Positions 6,744-13,143 of a DNA stretch of 14,393 nucleotides are shown piece after piece; the stretch's first letter is position 1; each line of letters opens with the position of its first letter. The DNA comes from Candidatus Methanophaga sp. GoMg3.2 (GTDB lineage: Archaea; Halobacteriota; Syntropharchaeia; Alkanophagales; Methanospirareceae): NCBI GenBank assembly GCA_013180565.1, contig QBUN01000395.1, positions 1 through 14,393 on the forward strand, read 5' to 3'. A model generated the notes under the pieces. The model was not told the origin of the DNA. It searched no databases and worked only from the letters and a program-made list of their open reading frames with translations. The position numbers were made by a program, and so were the translations under genes.

Positions 6744-7841
6744 ATGAGAGACGATTTGTTAATGATTCCGGGACCGGTGCCGGTACTGCCACGCATCCTT
6801 GATGCGATGTCAAAACCAATGATACCGCACAGAGGTGAGGAGTTCAAACAGCTTTATGTAGAGGTAGTAGAGAATTTAAGGGCAATATTCAAAACGAGAA
6901 ATGGCCTCTTCCCGCTTAGCGGGTCGGGAACATGCGCTATGGAATCGGCAATAGCCAATCTAGTTGATAATGGAACAAGCGTAGTGTGCATAGCAAATGG
7001 TAAATTCGGTGAGCGGTTTTACGAGATCGCAGAGCGATATACTGAGCACGTCACGGTCGTTAACTTCGACTGGGGGGGTCCAATAGAATTAGAAAAGGTA
7101 AAAGTAACCTTAGAAAGTAATCCTGATGTGGTGACGATGGTGCATAACGAGACATCCACGGGTATTCTCAACCCTGCGAAGGAAGTGGGGAAACTGACGA
7201 AGAAGCATGATGCCGTTTTTGTGCTCGATTGTATCACATCCATAGGTGGTAATGATGTCCCGGTAGACCAGCTTGGTGTAGACATAGCTATTGTGGGATC
7301 GCAGAAATGTTTGGGTGCACCACCAGGGTTATCCGCACTTTCTGTTAGCGATAAGGTATTGGACCTAATGCGTGCGAATAAAAAAAGGCCGTATTACATG
7401 GATATTATTGCTTATAAGAAGAGTTTAGATAAGAAACAGACGCCCTATACGCCCGCTTTGCCGCTTTTCTTCGCACTTCATGAAGCTTTAGAGGTGATAA
7501 TAGAAGAGGGCATGGCTAAAAGGACAGAAAGGCATAGGATGCTGTCTGCAATGGTTAGGACGGCAGTTACGTCTTTGGGACTTTCTTTGTTCCCGCAGTT
7601 GAATGAAGTAAGTGAGTATTCTAATACTGTCACCGCGATAAACATGCCATCTGGCTTATCTGATGAACAACTCAAAGGCGGTATGAAGAGAAAAGGCGTA
7701 ATTGTGGCTGGCGGGCAGGAAAACCTAAAAGGCAAGATATTCCGGATGGCAACTATGGGGAATATAACCGAGCGGGAAGTGTCAATGGCTATACGGGCAT
7801 TAGGCGAAGTGTTAATGGAAAAAGATGTTAAGGGAGGATAG
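6744..7841 (+). CDS. Class V PLP aminotransferase (serine-pyruvate / alanine-glyoxylate family)
   Basis: A 365-residue, complete fold-type I aminotransferase. The N-terminal MIPGPVPVLPRI is typical of the alanine-glyoxylate/serine-pyruvate group. LSGSGTCAMESAI (residues 58-70) forms the cofactor phosphate-binding turn, D162 in VFVLDCITSIGG contacts the pyridine nitrogen, and K188 in GSQKCLGAPPG is the expected Schiff-base lysine. A related methanococcal enzyme (MJ0959, from memory) has broad specificity and can aminate phosphohydroxypyruvate, so a role in serine synthesis is plausible; alanine-glyoxylate or aspartate transamination are alternatives. It overlaps the next gene, a HAD phosphatase, by 17 nt, supporting a shared pathway. 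It has its own TATA-like box and GGAG, and is divergent from cdc48. Confidence 0.9.
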   Translation: MRDDLLMIPGPVPVLPRILDAMSKPMIPHRGEEFKQLYVEVVENLRAIFKTRNGLFPLSGSGTCAMESAIANLVDNGTSVVCIANGKFGERFYEIAERYTEHVTVVNFDWGGPIELEKVKVTLESNPDVVTMVHNETSTGILNPAKEVGKLTKKHDAVFVLDCITSIGGNDVPVDQLGVDIAIVGSQKCLGAPPGLSALSVSDKVLDLMRANKKRPYYMDIIAYKKSLDKKQTPYTPALPLFFALHEALEVIIEEGMAKRTERHRMLSAMVRTAVTSLGLSLFPQLNEVSEYSNTVTAINMPSGLSDEQLKGGMKRKGVIVAGGQENLKGKIFRMATMGNITEREVSMAIRALGEVLMEKDVKGG

Positions 7842-8499
7842 CGGAATAAAAGTCTTCTCGTTCGATGTAGACGGCACGTTAGTGAGCCAGGAATTTGCAG
7901 ATTGCGTTTGGCTACGTGGTATTCCAGAAGCATACGCCGCGAAGCACGCGTTGAGCTTTGAACATGCATTTGAATTTGTAAAGCGAGAATATGACAATAT
8001 AGGCGAGAACCGGATAGAATGGTATAATATACGTTTCTGGCTGCGGAAGTTCAACTTGAAAATACCATACGAAAAGCTATTCGAGAAATACGAGGCTGAA
8101 GTGAAGATATATACCGAGGTCGAAAGCGTTTTGAAAGTGCTGAAAGAAGCAGGATATGTGCTGGTGGTGAATTCCAATGCGGCAACAGAATTCATTGACT
8201 TCCAAATCCAACCAATAAGGAAATACTTCACACATGTGTTCTCGGCAACGTCTGATTTCGGCGAGTTGAAGAAATCAAATGGTCATTATGCACAGGTATG
8301 TGAGATTCTGGATGTGAAGCCGCAAGAGGTTGTTCATACAGGCGACCATTTTGTGTTTGATTTTCTCAATCCACGCAGAATTGGGATTACAGCGTATTAT
8401 TTAGATAGGTCCCGAGATGCAATGCATGATGACAATGGAAATGATGAGTTCGTTATAAGCGATTTGAATGAGCTTCTGGATGCCTTTGAACTCATGTAG
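7825..8499 (+). CDS. HAD-superfamily hydrolase
   Basis: A 224-residue HAD phosphatase with a small helical cap. Motif I is FDVDGTLV with the nucleophile D14 and acid D16. Motif II is VVNSN with S117, motif III a lysine at 149-150 (ELKKSNG), and motif IV GDHFVFD with D174 and D179. It would remove phosphate from a small metabolite in the cytoplasm. Overlap with the aminotransferase makes phosphoserine a reasonable candidate substrate, but the sequence does not prove it. The ATG at 7825 gives MLREDSG before the natural IKVFSFDVDGTL start and has no clear Shine-Dalgarno. A strong AAGGGAGG at 7830-7837 instead sits 8 nt before an in-frame ATA at 7846. Confidence 0.85.
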   Translation: MLREDSGIKVFSFDVDGTLVSQEFADCVWLRGIPEAYAAKHALSFEHAFEFVKREYDNIGENRIEWYNIRFWLRKFNLKIPYEKLFEKYEAEVKIYTEVESVLKVLKEAGYVLVVNSNAATEFIDFQIQPIRKYFTHVFSATSDFGELKKSNGHYAQVCEILDVKPQEVVHTGDHFVFDFLNPRRIGITAYYLDRSRDAMHDDNGNDEFVISDLNELLDAFELM

Positions 8500-8510
8500 C
8501 GGTAATGCGA

Positions 8511-8529
8511 ATTTGGGTGAGATTTGGGT
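8511..8529 (+). promoter_or_regulatory. Two direct repeats ATTTGGGT, possible operator
   Basis: ATTTGGGT occurs at 8511-8518 and again at 8522-8529, an 11-bp period (one helical turn), about 40 bp upstream of the TATA-like box of the secreted-protein gene. Such phasing suits a dimeric or tandem DNA-binding protein. No regulator gene is adjacent, and chance remains possible. Confidence 0.3.
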
Positions 8530-8568
8530 ATAATCCGGGCGAAAGGAAAAGCTTAAAATGGCTTATTT

Positions 8569-8577
8569 CCATATATG
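8569..8577 (+). promoter_or_regulatory. Candidate TATA box for the secreted-protein gene
   Basis: CCATATATG lies about 50 nt before the ATG; a transcript starting about 25 nt downstream would include the Shine-Dalgarno at 8604. GCTTAAAATG at 8551-8560 is an alternative box. Confidence 0.35.
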
Positions 8578-8603
8578 ACTGTGGAGATAAGTTTTTAAAA
8601 AAT

Positions 8604-8612
8604 AGGAGGTGA
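8604..8612 (+). promoter_or_regulatory. Strong Shine-Dalgarno sequence
   Basis: AGGAGGTGA, a full match to the anti-Shine-Dalgarno, is spaced 9 nt from the ATG at 8622. It is the strongest ribosome binding site in the window and fixes this start. Confidence 0.8.
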
Positions 8613-8621
8613 AGCGAAAAG

Positions 8622-9254
8622 ATGAGAAGAGAAATAATTGGCATTATATTGGTTCTGGCAGTGATAGCGGGTTCCATCGGTGTTATATCCGCTCAAAAAC
8701 ATTTCGGCATGCAAGCACCTGCGGAGGGTCATCAGTGGTTCGGTAGCGCAGGGTGGATGAGCCAGTTGACAGAAGGGCAAAGGGATGATGTGCGGCTGCA
8801 GATGCATGACTTCCAACAACAGATATGTGACCAATATAACCTTTCCTGCCCAGGTGCTCCGTTAAGCAATTTGACTGACGAGGAACGAGCAGATGTGCGG
8901 CAGCAGATGCGGATGTTCCAGCGGGGTCAAAGAAATGACACGCGAGATTTTCGACAGCAGATCTGTGACCAGTATAACCTCTCCTGCCCAGGTAGTCCGT
9001 TAAGTAATTTGACAGAAGAGGAACGAGCAGAGGTACAGCAAGAGATACAGGAGTTCCGGCAGGGTCAAAGAAATGACTCGCGAGATTTCCGAGAGAGTCA
9101 AAATCAGGAAGCGGAAGAGTTCTGGCAGCGAATCTCTGACCAGTACAACATCACAGATTCAATCGGCCCAAAATTTATGTATGGAGATGGCTATGGCTTC
9201 CGCGGCAATAAGGGCTCACACAAGCAGGGTCATGGACCAGGATTTGGAGGCTGA
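8622..9254 (+). CDS. Secreted protein with two 46-residue tandem repeats
   Basis: A 210-residue protein I do not recognise by name. Residues 1-24 form a signal peptide (Arg-Arg start, hydrophobic core, likely cleavage after VISA), so it is exported. Residues 64-109 and 110-155 are near-identical repeats, each carrying ICDQYNLSC (two cysteines), PLSNLT[DE]EERA[DE]V and QRND[TS]RD. A degenerate part-copy precedes them (LTEGQRDDV) and another follows (RISDQYNIT). The LTxx[QE]R pieces recall the LTxxQ motif of the Spy/CpxP periplasmic chaperones, but that is only a resemblance. At least seven N-x-S/T sequons suggest heavy N-glycosylation. The C-terminus is Gly/His-rich (GSHKQGHGPGFGG), possibly metal-binding. 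Cysteines are paired within each repeat, so disulfides are possible. It stands alone with its own promoter-like DNA. Confidence 0.8.
   Translation: MRREIIGIILVLAVIAGSIGVISAQKHFGMQAPAEGHQWFGSAGWMSQLTEGQRDDVRLQMHDFQQQICDQYNLSCPGAPLSNLTDEERADVRQQMRMFQRGQRNDTRDFRQQICDQYNLSCPGSPLSNLTEEERAEVQQEIQEFRQGQRNDSRDFRESQNQEAEEFWQRISDQYNITDSIGPKFMYGDGYGFRGNKGSHKQGHGPGFGG
8811..9086 (+). repeat. Tandem 138-bp coding repeat (two copies)
   Basis: 8811-8948 and 8949-9086 encode the two 46-residue units of the secreted protein. They remain similar at DNA level (for example CCTGCCCAGGT followed by CCGTTAAG in both, and GGTCAAAGAAATGAC in both), indicating a fairly recent in-frame duplication. Confidence 0.8.
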
Positions 9255-9300
9255 ACATAAAAATCCGATCGGAACAAATCGAGATGCATAAATGTAGCAA

Positions 9301-9321
9301 GTGCGTGGTTGAACCACGCAC
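9301..9321. terminator. Perfect inverted repeat between convergent genes
   Basis: GTGCGTGGTT and AACCACGCAC form a perfect 10-bp inverted repeat around one G; as a hairpin it would be 8 bp with a 5-nt loop. It sits between the convergent ends of the secreted-protein gene (9254) and coaBC (9332), followed by the T-rich CAAATTTTTATT on the plus strand. A bidirectional terminator or 3'-end stabiliser is the simplest reading. Confidence 0.6.
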
Positions 9322-9331
9322 CCTCAAATTT

Positions 9332-10570
9332 TTATTCCATGTTCATAAAAAGAGAAAGTTCACTCAGTATCTCCTCGGCAATCAGCCTTTTCGCTCCTTT
9401 CACCTGCTTTATCTCTTTCCCGCCTTCTCGCATTATATATACTTCGTTCTCCTCTGTCCCTATCCCGCCACTGCCAACGTCATTTGCAACAACCATCTCG
9501 AGCTTATAATCAGCCATTTTTTTTCTCGATTTTTCTATTAACTCTGCCTCAGAAACGTTCGTTTCCGCTTTAAATCCCACAATGACAAGTTCTGGGAATT
9601 CATTCCGCGCCTCTTCTATTAATTTCCGAATAGGCGAGAGATGCAGATGTAAATCACCACCGGATGATATTTTTACTTCTGACGGGTCAACCGTAAAATC
9701 ACCTATGGCGGCAGCGGAAATAAGCACGTCGTATCCGCTTCGGAGCTCGTTCATGCATGCATCTATCATTTCACGTGCAGTTTCGACCTTGAGTTCTTTT
9801 ATCCCTAGTAGATTCAGTTCATTGTTATGTATAATGGTGACCTCAGCACCTTGCTTATATGCCTCTTTTGCTAGTTCCTTCCCTGTTCGACCGGAACTTC
9901 GATTCGTTAAGATTCTTATCGGGTCTATCGGCTCAATGGTAGGACCGCTAGTTATGAGGATTCGTTTCCCTGCAAGTCGCTTTGGCGACAGGACACGCTC
10001 AACGGCGAGCAGTATGTCCCCAATCGCTACGATTTTTGCCAGCCGTTCCTCTATTCTAGGGCCTATGACGGTAACACCAAGCCTTTTCAATTTCTCCAGG
10101 TTCTCTATCAGAACGGGGCTCCTATAGATAGATTCATGCATTGCTGGCACTATTAGGATCGGGAATCCCGAGCCGAAAGCAGTGGTTGCAAATGCCGTTA
10201 CTGGCGTATCCGATACGCCCGTGGCGATTTTGTTGACTGTATTTGCCGTGCACGGCGCGATGATAAACAGGTCTGCCGAGCCTTCCATACCTAAAAACTC
10301 TACATGTTCTATATTTCCCATTAATTTCGTTATCACCTCGTGTCCCGTAGCATAATGAAGTGTATAAGGATGTATTATTTCTGTTGCCGCGTCACTCATC
10401 ACACCATATACCTCTGCACCGTGTCTTATCAACTCCCGTGCGAGCTCAACAGTCTTTATCGCTGCGATAGAGCCCGTAACACCTAAGACTATCTTCTTAC
10501 CCTGCAGAGATTGACTCTTTGTTCCTGTAATCCTCAAGGAGGGGTGTGGTCCCCTTTCCGCCCCTGTCAT
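9332..10570 (-). CDS. coaBC: Bifunctional phosphopantothenoylcysteine synthetase/decarboxylase CoaBC
   Basis: A 412-residue fused enzyme for two steps of coenzyme A synthesis: ligation of cysteine to 4'-phosphopantothenate, then FMN-dependent decarboxylation to 4'-phosphopantetheine. The CoaC flavoprotein half (about 25-190) shows VLGVTGSIAAIKT, the probable catalytic H89 in GNIEHVEF, and VPAMHES. The CoaB half (about 200-410) shows ILITSGPTIEPIDPIR, NRSSGRTGKELA, SAAAIGDFTV and K334 in GFKAET. I chose the ATG at 10570: the following HPSLRITGTKS resembles the N-terminus of other archaeal CoaBC proteins, and the open frame further upstream is only the tRNA-Ala gene. That tRNA ends 2 nt before this ATG, leaving no room for a ribosome binding site, so the gene is probably co-transcribed with it. 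Confidence 0.94.
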   Translation of the reverse strand: MTGAERGPHPSLRITGTKSQSLQGKKIVLGVTGSIAAIKTVELARELIRHGAEVYGVMSDAATEIIHPYTLHYATGHEVITKLMGNIEHVEFLGMEGSADLFIIAPCTANTVNKIATGVSDTPVTAFATTAFGSGFPILIVPAMHESIYRSPVLIENLEKLKRLGVTVIGPRIEERLAKIVAIGDILLAVERVLSPKRLAGKRILITSGPTIEPIDPIRILTNRSSGRTGKELAKEAYKQGAEVTIIHNNELNLLGIKELKVETAREMIDACMNELRSGYDVLISAAAIGDFTVDPSEVKISSGGDLHLHLSPIRKLIEEARNEFPELVIVGFKAETNVSEAELIEKSRKKMADYKLEMVVANDVGSGGIGTEENEVYIMREGGKEIKQVKGAKRLIAEEILSELSLFMNME

Positions 10571-10572
10571 AA

Positions 10573-10645
10573 TGGACCGGTCGGGATTTGAACCCGAGGC
10601 CTCTCGCACGCCAAGCGAGTGATCTTCCAACTGATCTACCGGCCC
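10573..10645 (-). tRNA. tRNA-Ala (GGC)
   Basis: A full cloverleaf of 73 nt. The acceptor stem GGGCCGG / CCGGTCC contains the G3:U70 wobble that marks alanine tRNAs. The D stem is GATC/GATC, the anticodon stem CTCGC/GCGAG with loop TTGGCGT (anticodon GGC), and the T arm TCGGG-TTCAAAT-CCCGA, with discriminator A73. CCA is not encoded; TT and then the coaBC ATG follow directly. No intron is present. Confidence 0.96.
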
Positions 10646-10662
10646 ATCCTGCTACTTCTCTG

Positions 10663-10670
10663 CTTTTATA
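10663..10670 (-). promoter_or_regulatory. Candidate TATA box for tRNA-Ala-coaBC
   Basis: TATAAAAG on the minus strand is centred about 22 nt before the tRNA 5' end, the expected distance for an archaeal promoter with an almost absent leader. It is the only evident promoter for coaBC as well. Confidence 0.5.
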
Positions 10671-10740
10671 CTTCTTCTATTTCTATTACGTGACTCAAGT
10701 TATATAAATTCTAAGAACAAACTAAATAAAATCAATTATT

Positions 10741-10796
10741 GACACCGATTAACGCAGAAGAAATCAAATCCGTGTAAATCCGTGTAAATCTGCGAC
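10741..10796. repeat. Intergenic repeat with AAATCCGTGT direct copies and a CGCAGA dyad
   Basis: AAATCCGTGT occurs twice in tandem (10766-10785), followed by AAATCTGCGA (10786-10795). CGCAGA at 10753-10758 is the reverse complement of TCTGCG at 10789-10794, so the whole could fold back. The block lies in the roughly 200-bp gap between tRNA-Ala and the pyrI stop. The vocabulary (GATTAACGCAGA, ATCCGTGTAAATC) resembles intergenic repeats I recall from many prokaryotic genomes. The rest of the gap is A/T-rich, and I see no gene in it. Confidence 0.5.
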
Positions 10797-10847
10797 CTAA
10801 ATTAAATTTATAGGTAAAAGATATACGTTATATACAATACAAAAGAA

Positions 10848-11306
10848 TTATAGGTATCCCGATACATCTTCTATCATTCTTTCGCAATAGAAGCACCTGA
10901 ACAGAGGCGGATTTGCACCCACAGTAACGAATTTCGATATAACCGGCTCCCGTTCAGCATTGGATATGCAATTGGGGTTTGCACATCTTATAATACCCTC
11001 TATTGATCCGGGAAGATATACTTTATGCTTTGCTATCACTTCGGAATTACGGATTATGTTTATGGCTGCATTTGGCGCAATCAACGCGATTTTACCCACT
11101 TCTTCTGGCTTTAATTCCCTATCTTCCACCTTTACTATGTCCTTCCTGCCCATCTTCTTGCTTTGTACGTTCATTGCAACGCTTAGAACCGCATCTGTCC
11201 TCGCTGTTATCGACAATATCTTCAACACGTTTAGCGCCTGCCCCGCGGTAATATGGTCAATTACGGTTCCATTTTTGATTGCCACTATCTTTAATTCTTT
11301 CTTCAT
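10848..11306 (-). CDS. pyrI: Aspartate carbamoyltransferase regulatory chain
   Basis: A 152-residue protein of normal PyrI length. The allosteric nucleotide-binding domain comes first ([19 protein letters not shown], then [11 protein letters not shown]). The zinc domain follows with C108, C113, C138 and C141 in the C-x4-C...C-x2-C arrangement of the family. PyrI pairs with the catalytic chain PyrB and gives feedback control by CTP/ATP at the first committed step of pyrimidine synthesis. PyrB is not beside it, although the two are commonly adjacent; it must lie elsewhere. The ATG at 11306 is chosen because the open frame further upstream is the tRNA-Phe gene, which ends 12 nt before. The short leader CTGACGCTTGAG has only a weak ribosome binding match. 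Confidence 0.95.
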   Translation of the reverse strand: MKKELKIVAIKNGTVIDHITAGQALNVLKILSITARTDAVLSVAMNVQSKKMGRKDIVKVEDRELKPEEVGKIALIAPNAAINIIRNSEVIAKHKVYLPGSIEGIIRCANPNCISNAEREPVISKFVTVGANPPLFRCFYCERMIEDVSGYL

Positions 11307-11318
11307 CTCAAGCGTCAG

Positions 11319-11392
11319 TGGGGCCGCCGAGATTTGAACTCGGGACAACTCGGTCTTCAGCCGAGCGCTCTCCCAGTCTGAGCTACGGCCCC
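11319..11392 (-). tRNA. tRNA-Phe (GAA)
   Basis: A 74-nt cloverleaf: acceptor GGGGCCG / CGGCCCC, D stem GCTC/GAGC, anticodon stem CTCGG/CCGAG with loop CTGAAGA (anticodon GAA), T arm CCGAG-TTCAAAT-CTCGG, discriminator A73. CCA is not encoded and no intron is present. It is immediately upstream of pyrI on the same strand. Confidence 0.96.
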
Positions 11393-11417
11393 ATTCAAAT
11401 TAATTATATCGCCACAG

Positions 11418-11431
11418 TAAATAAATTATAT
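11418..11431 (-). promoter_or_regulatory. Candidate TATA box for tRNA-Phe-pyrI
   Basis: A minus-strand ATATAATTTATTTAC-type sequence is centred about 30 nt before the tRNA 5' end. A second A/T-rich stretch at 11401-11409 is too close to be the likely box. Confidence 0.35.
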
Positions 11432-11471
11432 TTCTTTATGATACATAAAGCATATTATTTCTTTTGGTAAT

Positions 11472-11536
11472 GCTTTTCTTTCTAAGAAAAGGTTTTTGGT
11501 ACAGCTTTTAAAACTTTTTGAAAGAAAAGAACAGTT
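11472..11536 (+). repeat. A/T-rich hairpin element (copy C)
   Basis: A perfect 8-bp stem, CTTTTCTT / AAGAAAAG (11473-11480 and 11484-11491), has loop TCT and GGTTT following. The first 24 bases match copy B in 23 positions. A weaker second dyad follows (AAACTTTTTGAAAGAAAAG region). It lies in front of tldD and in the same orientation. Confidence 0.6.
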
Positions 11537-11548
11537 TCTGATGTAAAA

Positions 11549-12949
11549 ATGGAAGAAGAGATAAAAAAGGCAATTGATTCAGTAGTAACAAAAAATGCGC
11601 GATACGCCGATCTCCGCCTGGAAAAGGGTTACGCAACTGTTATTGACCTAAGAGATGATGTACTCAGAGAGATGAGCTACAGCATAGACCAGGGCATGGG
11701 CATCCGAGTACTTTATAACAATTCATGGGGATTCTGTTCCTCCAATGAGATCTCAATACCCAAGCTGAGAGATAGCTTTGAAGATGCCTTTAAGATCAGT
11801 AAAGCGCTATCAGAATCAAGTAAGAAGACGGAAACTATAACACTAGCCGATACAAAGCCCGTAAACGACTATTATAAACTGAAGCCGAAGATAAACCCTG
11901 ATGATGTCAGCATAGAAGCGAAGAAGGAGATAGTTAAAGATGTGTATAAAGCGGCGAAGGAACACTCCACACTCATAAAAAGCGTCTCCATCTCATATTT
12001 CGATGGCTACGAGGAGAAGATATATGCCAATTCCGATGGCAGCTATATAGTAACAGAAACGCCGGCAGTTTTTATGCGTGTGCATGCTGTCGCGAAGAAG
12101 GGAGACCTGTTGCAAGAGGGGAGAGAGAGCATAGGTGCTGTGGCTGGTTTTGAACTCATAGAAGATGTGGATTCTGCACTTCTGGGCGTAAAGGCTGCGG
12201 ATAAAGCGGTTAGGCTGCTTGATGCTGAACTGCCACCCGGTGGTGAGTTACCTGTGATAATGGACAACAAACTTAGCGGCGTCTTTATGCACGAAGCGCT
12301 CGGGCATGCAGCAGAAGCCGACCACGTATTATACGGCGAATCTATACTAGAGGGTAGAGTAGGCGATGAGATAGCGTACAAAGGTCTAACGGTTGCTGAC
12401 GATCCGACCATCGCAAATTCACATGGATATTACAAATATGACGATGAGGGTGCACGATCAAAGAGAACAGAGCTAATAAAAGACGGCGTTTTGGTCTCTT
12501 ATTTACACACTCGGGAGACTGCAGGCAGGTTAGATGCAATGCCAACCCCAAATGCAAGAGCTGCTGACTATTCGGAAGTCCCTTTGGTCCGCATGAGTAA
12601 TACCGTTATTGAAGAAGGCGATTGGGATTTTAAAGATATGCGAGCAGATATACAGTTTGGGATCTACGCCAAGGGTATGCGCGGAGGGCAGGTGGATACA
12701 GTAAGGGGTGAGTTCCAGTTCAGTGCGGAAGAGGCATTCATGATAGAAAATGGCGCGCTTACTAAGAGATTGAAGAACGTTTCTCTTTCAGGTAGGACCC
12801 TTGATGTATTGAAGGACATAGATGCCATAGGGAATGATAAAATGCAGGGCACAATAGGATTCTGTGGCAAAGATGGCCAGGAGGTCCCGGTCTCGGAATA
12901 TGCACCGCATATGCGAGTGCAGAAGATACTGGTCGGTGGACTCCAGTGA
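11549..12949 (+). CDS. tldD: TldD/PmbA-family metalloprotease
   Basis: A 466-residue protein of usual TldD length. The zinc-site motif HEALGH (residues 248-253) lies in GVFMHEALGHAAEADHV. Other family blocks are MGIRVLYNNSWGFCSSNE near residue 50, a DxxDD-like start to the C-terminal domain (LPVIMDNKLSG), GMRGGQVDTVRGEFQF, and the terminal GFCGKDGQEVPVS. TldD normally pairs with the inactive partner TldE to degrade unfolded peptides or trim peptide precursors such as microcin B17. No TldE or peptide precursor is in this window. The ATG at 11549 gives the typical N-terminus but has no evident Shine-Dalgarno. Hairpin copy C lies just upstream. It converges with the eS31 gene at a 16-nt gap. Confidence 0.94.
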   Translation: MEEEIKKAIDSVVTKNARYADLRLEKGYATVIDLRDDVLREMSYSIDQGMGIRVLYNNSWGFCSSNEISIPKLRDSFEDAFKISKALSESSKKTETITLADTKPVNDYYKLKPKINPDDVSIEAKKEIVKDVYKAAKEHSTLIKSVSISYFDGYEEKIYANSDGSYIVTETPAVFMRVHAVAKKGDLLQEGRESIGAVAGFELIEDVDSALLGVKAADKAVRLLDAELPPGGELPVIMDNKLSGVFMHEALGHAAEADHVLYGESILEGRVGDEIAYKGLTVADDPTIANSHGYYKYDDEGARSKRTELIKDGVLVSYLHTRETAGRLDAMPTPNARAADYSEVPLVRMSNTVIEEGDWDFKDMRADIQFGIYAKGMRGGQVDTVRGEFQFSAEEAFMIENGALTKRLKNVSLSGRTLDVLKDIDAIGNDKMQGTIGFCGKDGQEVPVSEYAPHMRVQKILVGGLQ

Positions 12950-12965
12950 GTCAGCCATAACTCAG

Positions 12966-13133
12966 CTATTTCTTCCGGAATTCAGTATAACCACATTTCC
13001 CGCAGGAATATCGGTCTGCATGTTCTGCTAAAAACACGCCTGTTCCACACCTTGGGCATGCCTTCCGCTTCCTGCGTAACTTAACTCCACCTTTTCCACT
13101 TACTACTTCGTAAAACTCATGTATTGCAGCCAT
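12966..13133 (-). CDS. rps27ae: Small-subunit ribosomal protein eS31 (S27ae)
   Basis: A 55-residue protein found by direct translation of the minus strand. It begins [19 protein letters not shown] and ends [16 protein letters not shown]. The zinc ribbon is C26-x2-C29...C44-x2-C47 ([20 protein letters not shown] region), diagnostic for archaeal eS31. In eukaryotes the same domain is fused to ubiquitin; here there is no fusion, as usual in archaea. The start lies 10 nt after the eS24 stop, and GGAGGAG inside the eS24 end serves as a distant ribosome binding site. It is the last gene of the rpoE1-rpoE2-eS24-eS31 series. Confidence 0.96.
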   Translation of the reverse strand: MAAIHEFYEVVSGKGGVKLRRKRKACPRCGTGVFLAEHADRYSCGKCGYTEFRKK

Positions 13134-13143
13134 TTTTATCTAT

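Noticed and set aside
10571..10630. Upstream extension of the coaBC frame by 20 codons
   Set aside because: The extension is the tRNA-Ala gene read in frame from a TTG codon; conserved CoaBC sequence starts after the ATG at 10570.
10766..10795. CRISPR-like array
   Set aside because: Units are 10 bp, directly abutting and without spacers, and there is no cas gene.
11307..11348. Upstream extension of the pyrI frame
   Set aside because: It would translate part of tRNA-Phe, and PyrI homology begins at [13 protein letters not shown].
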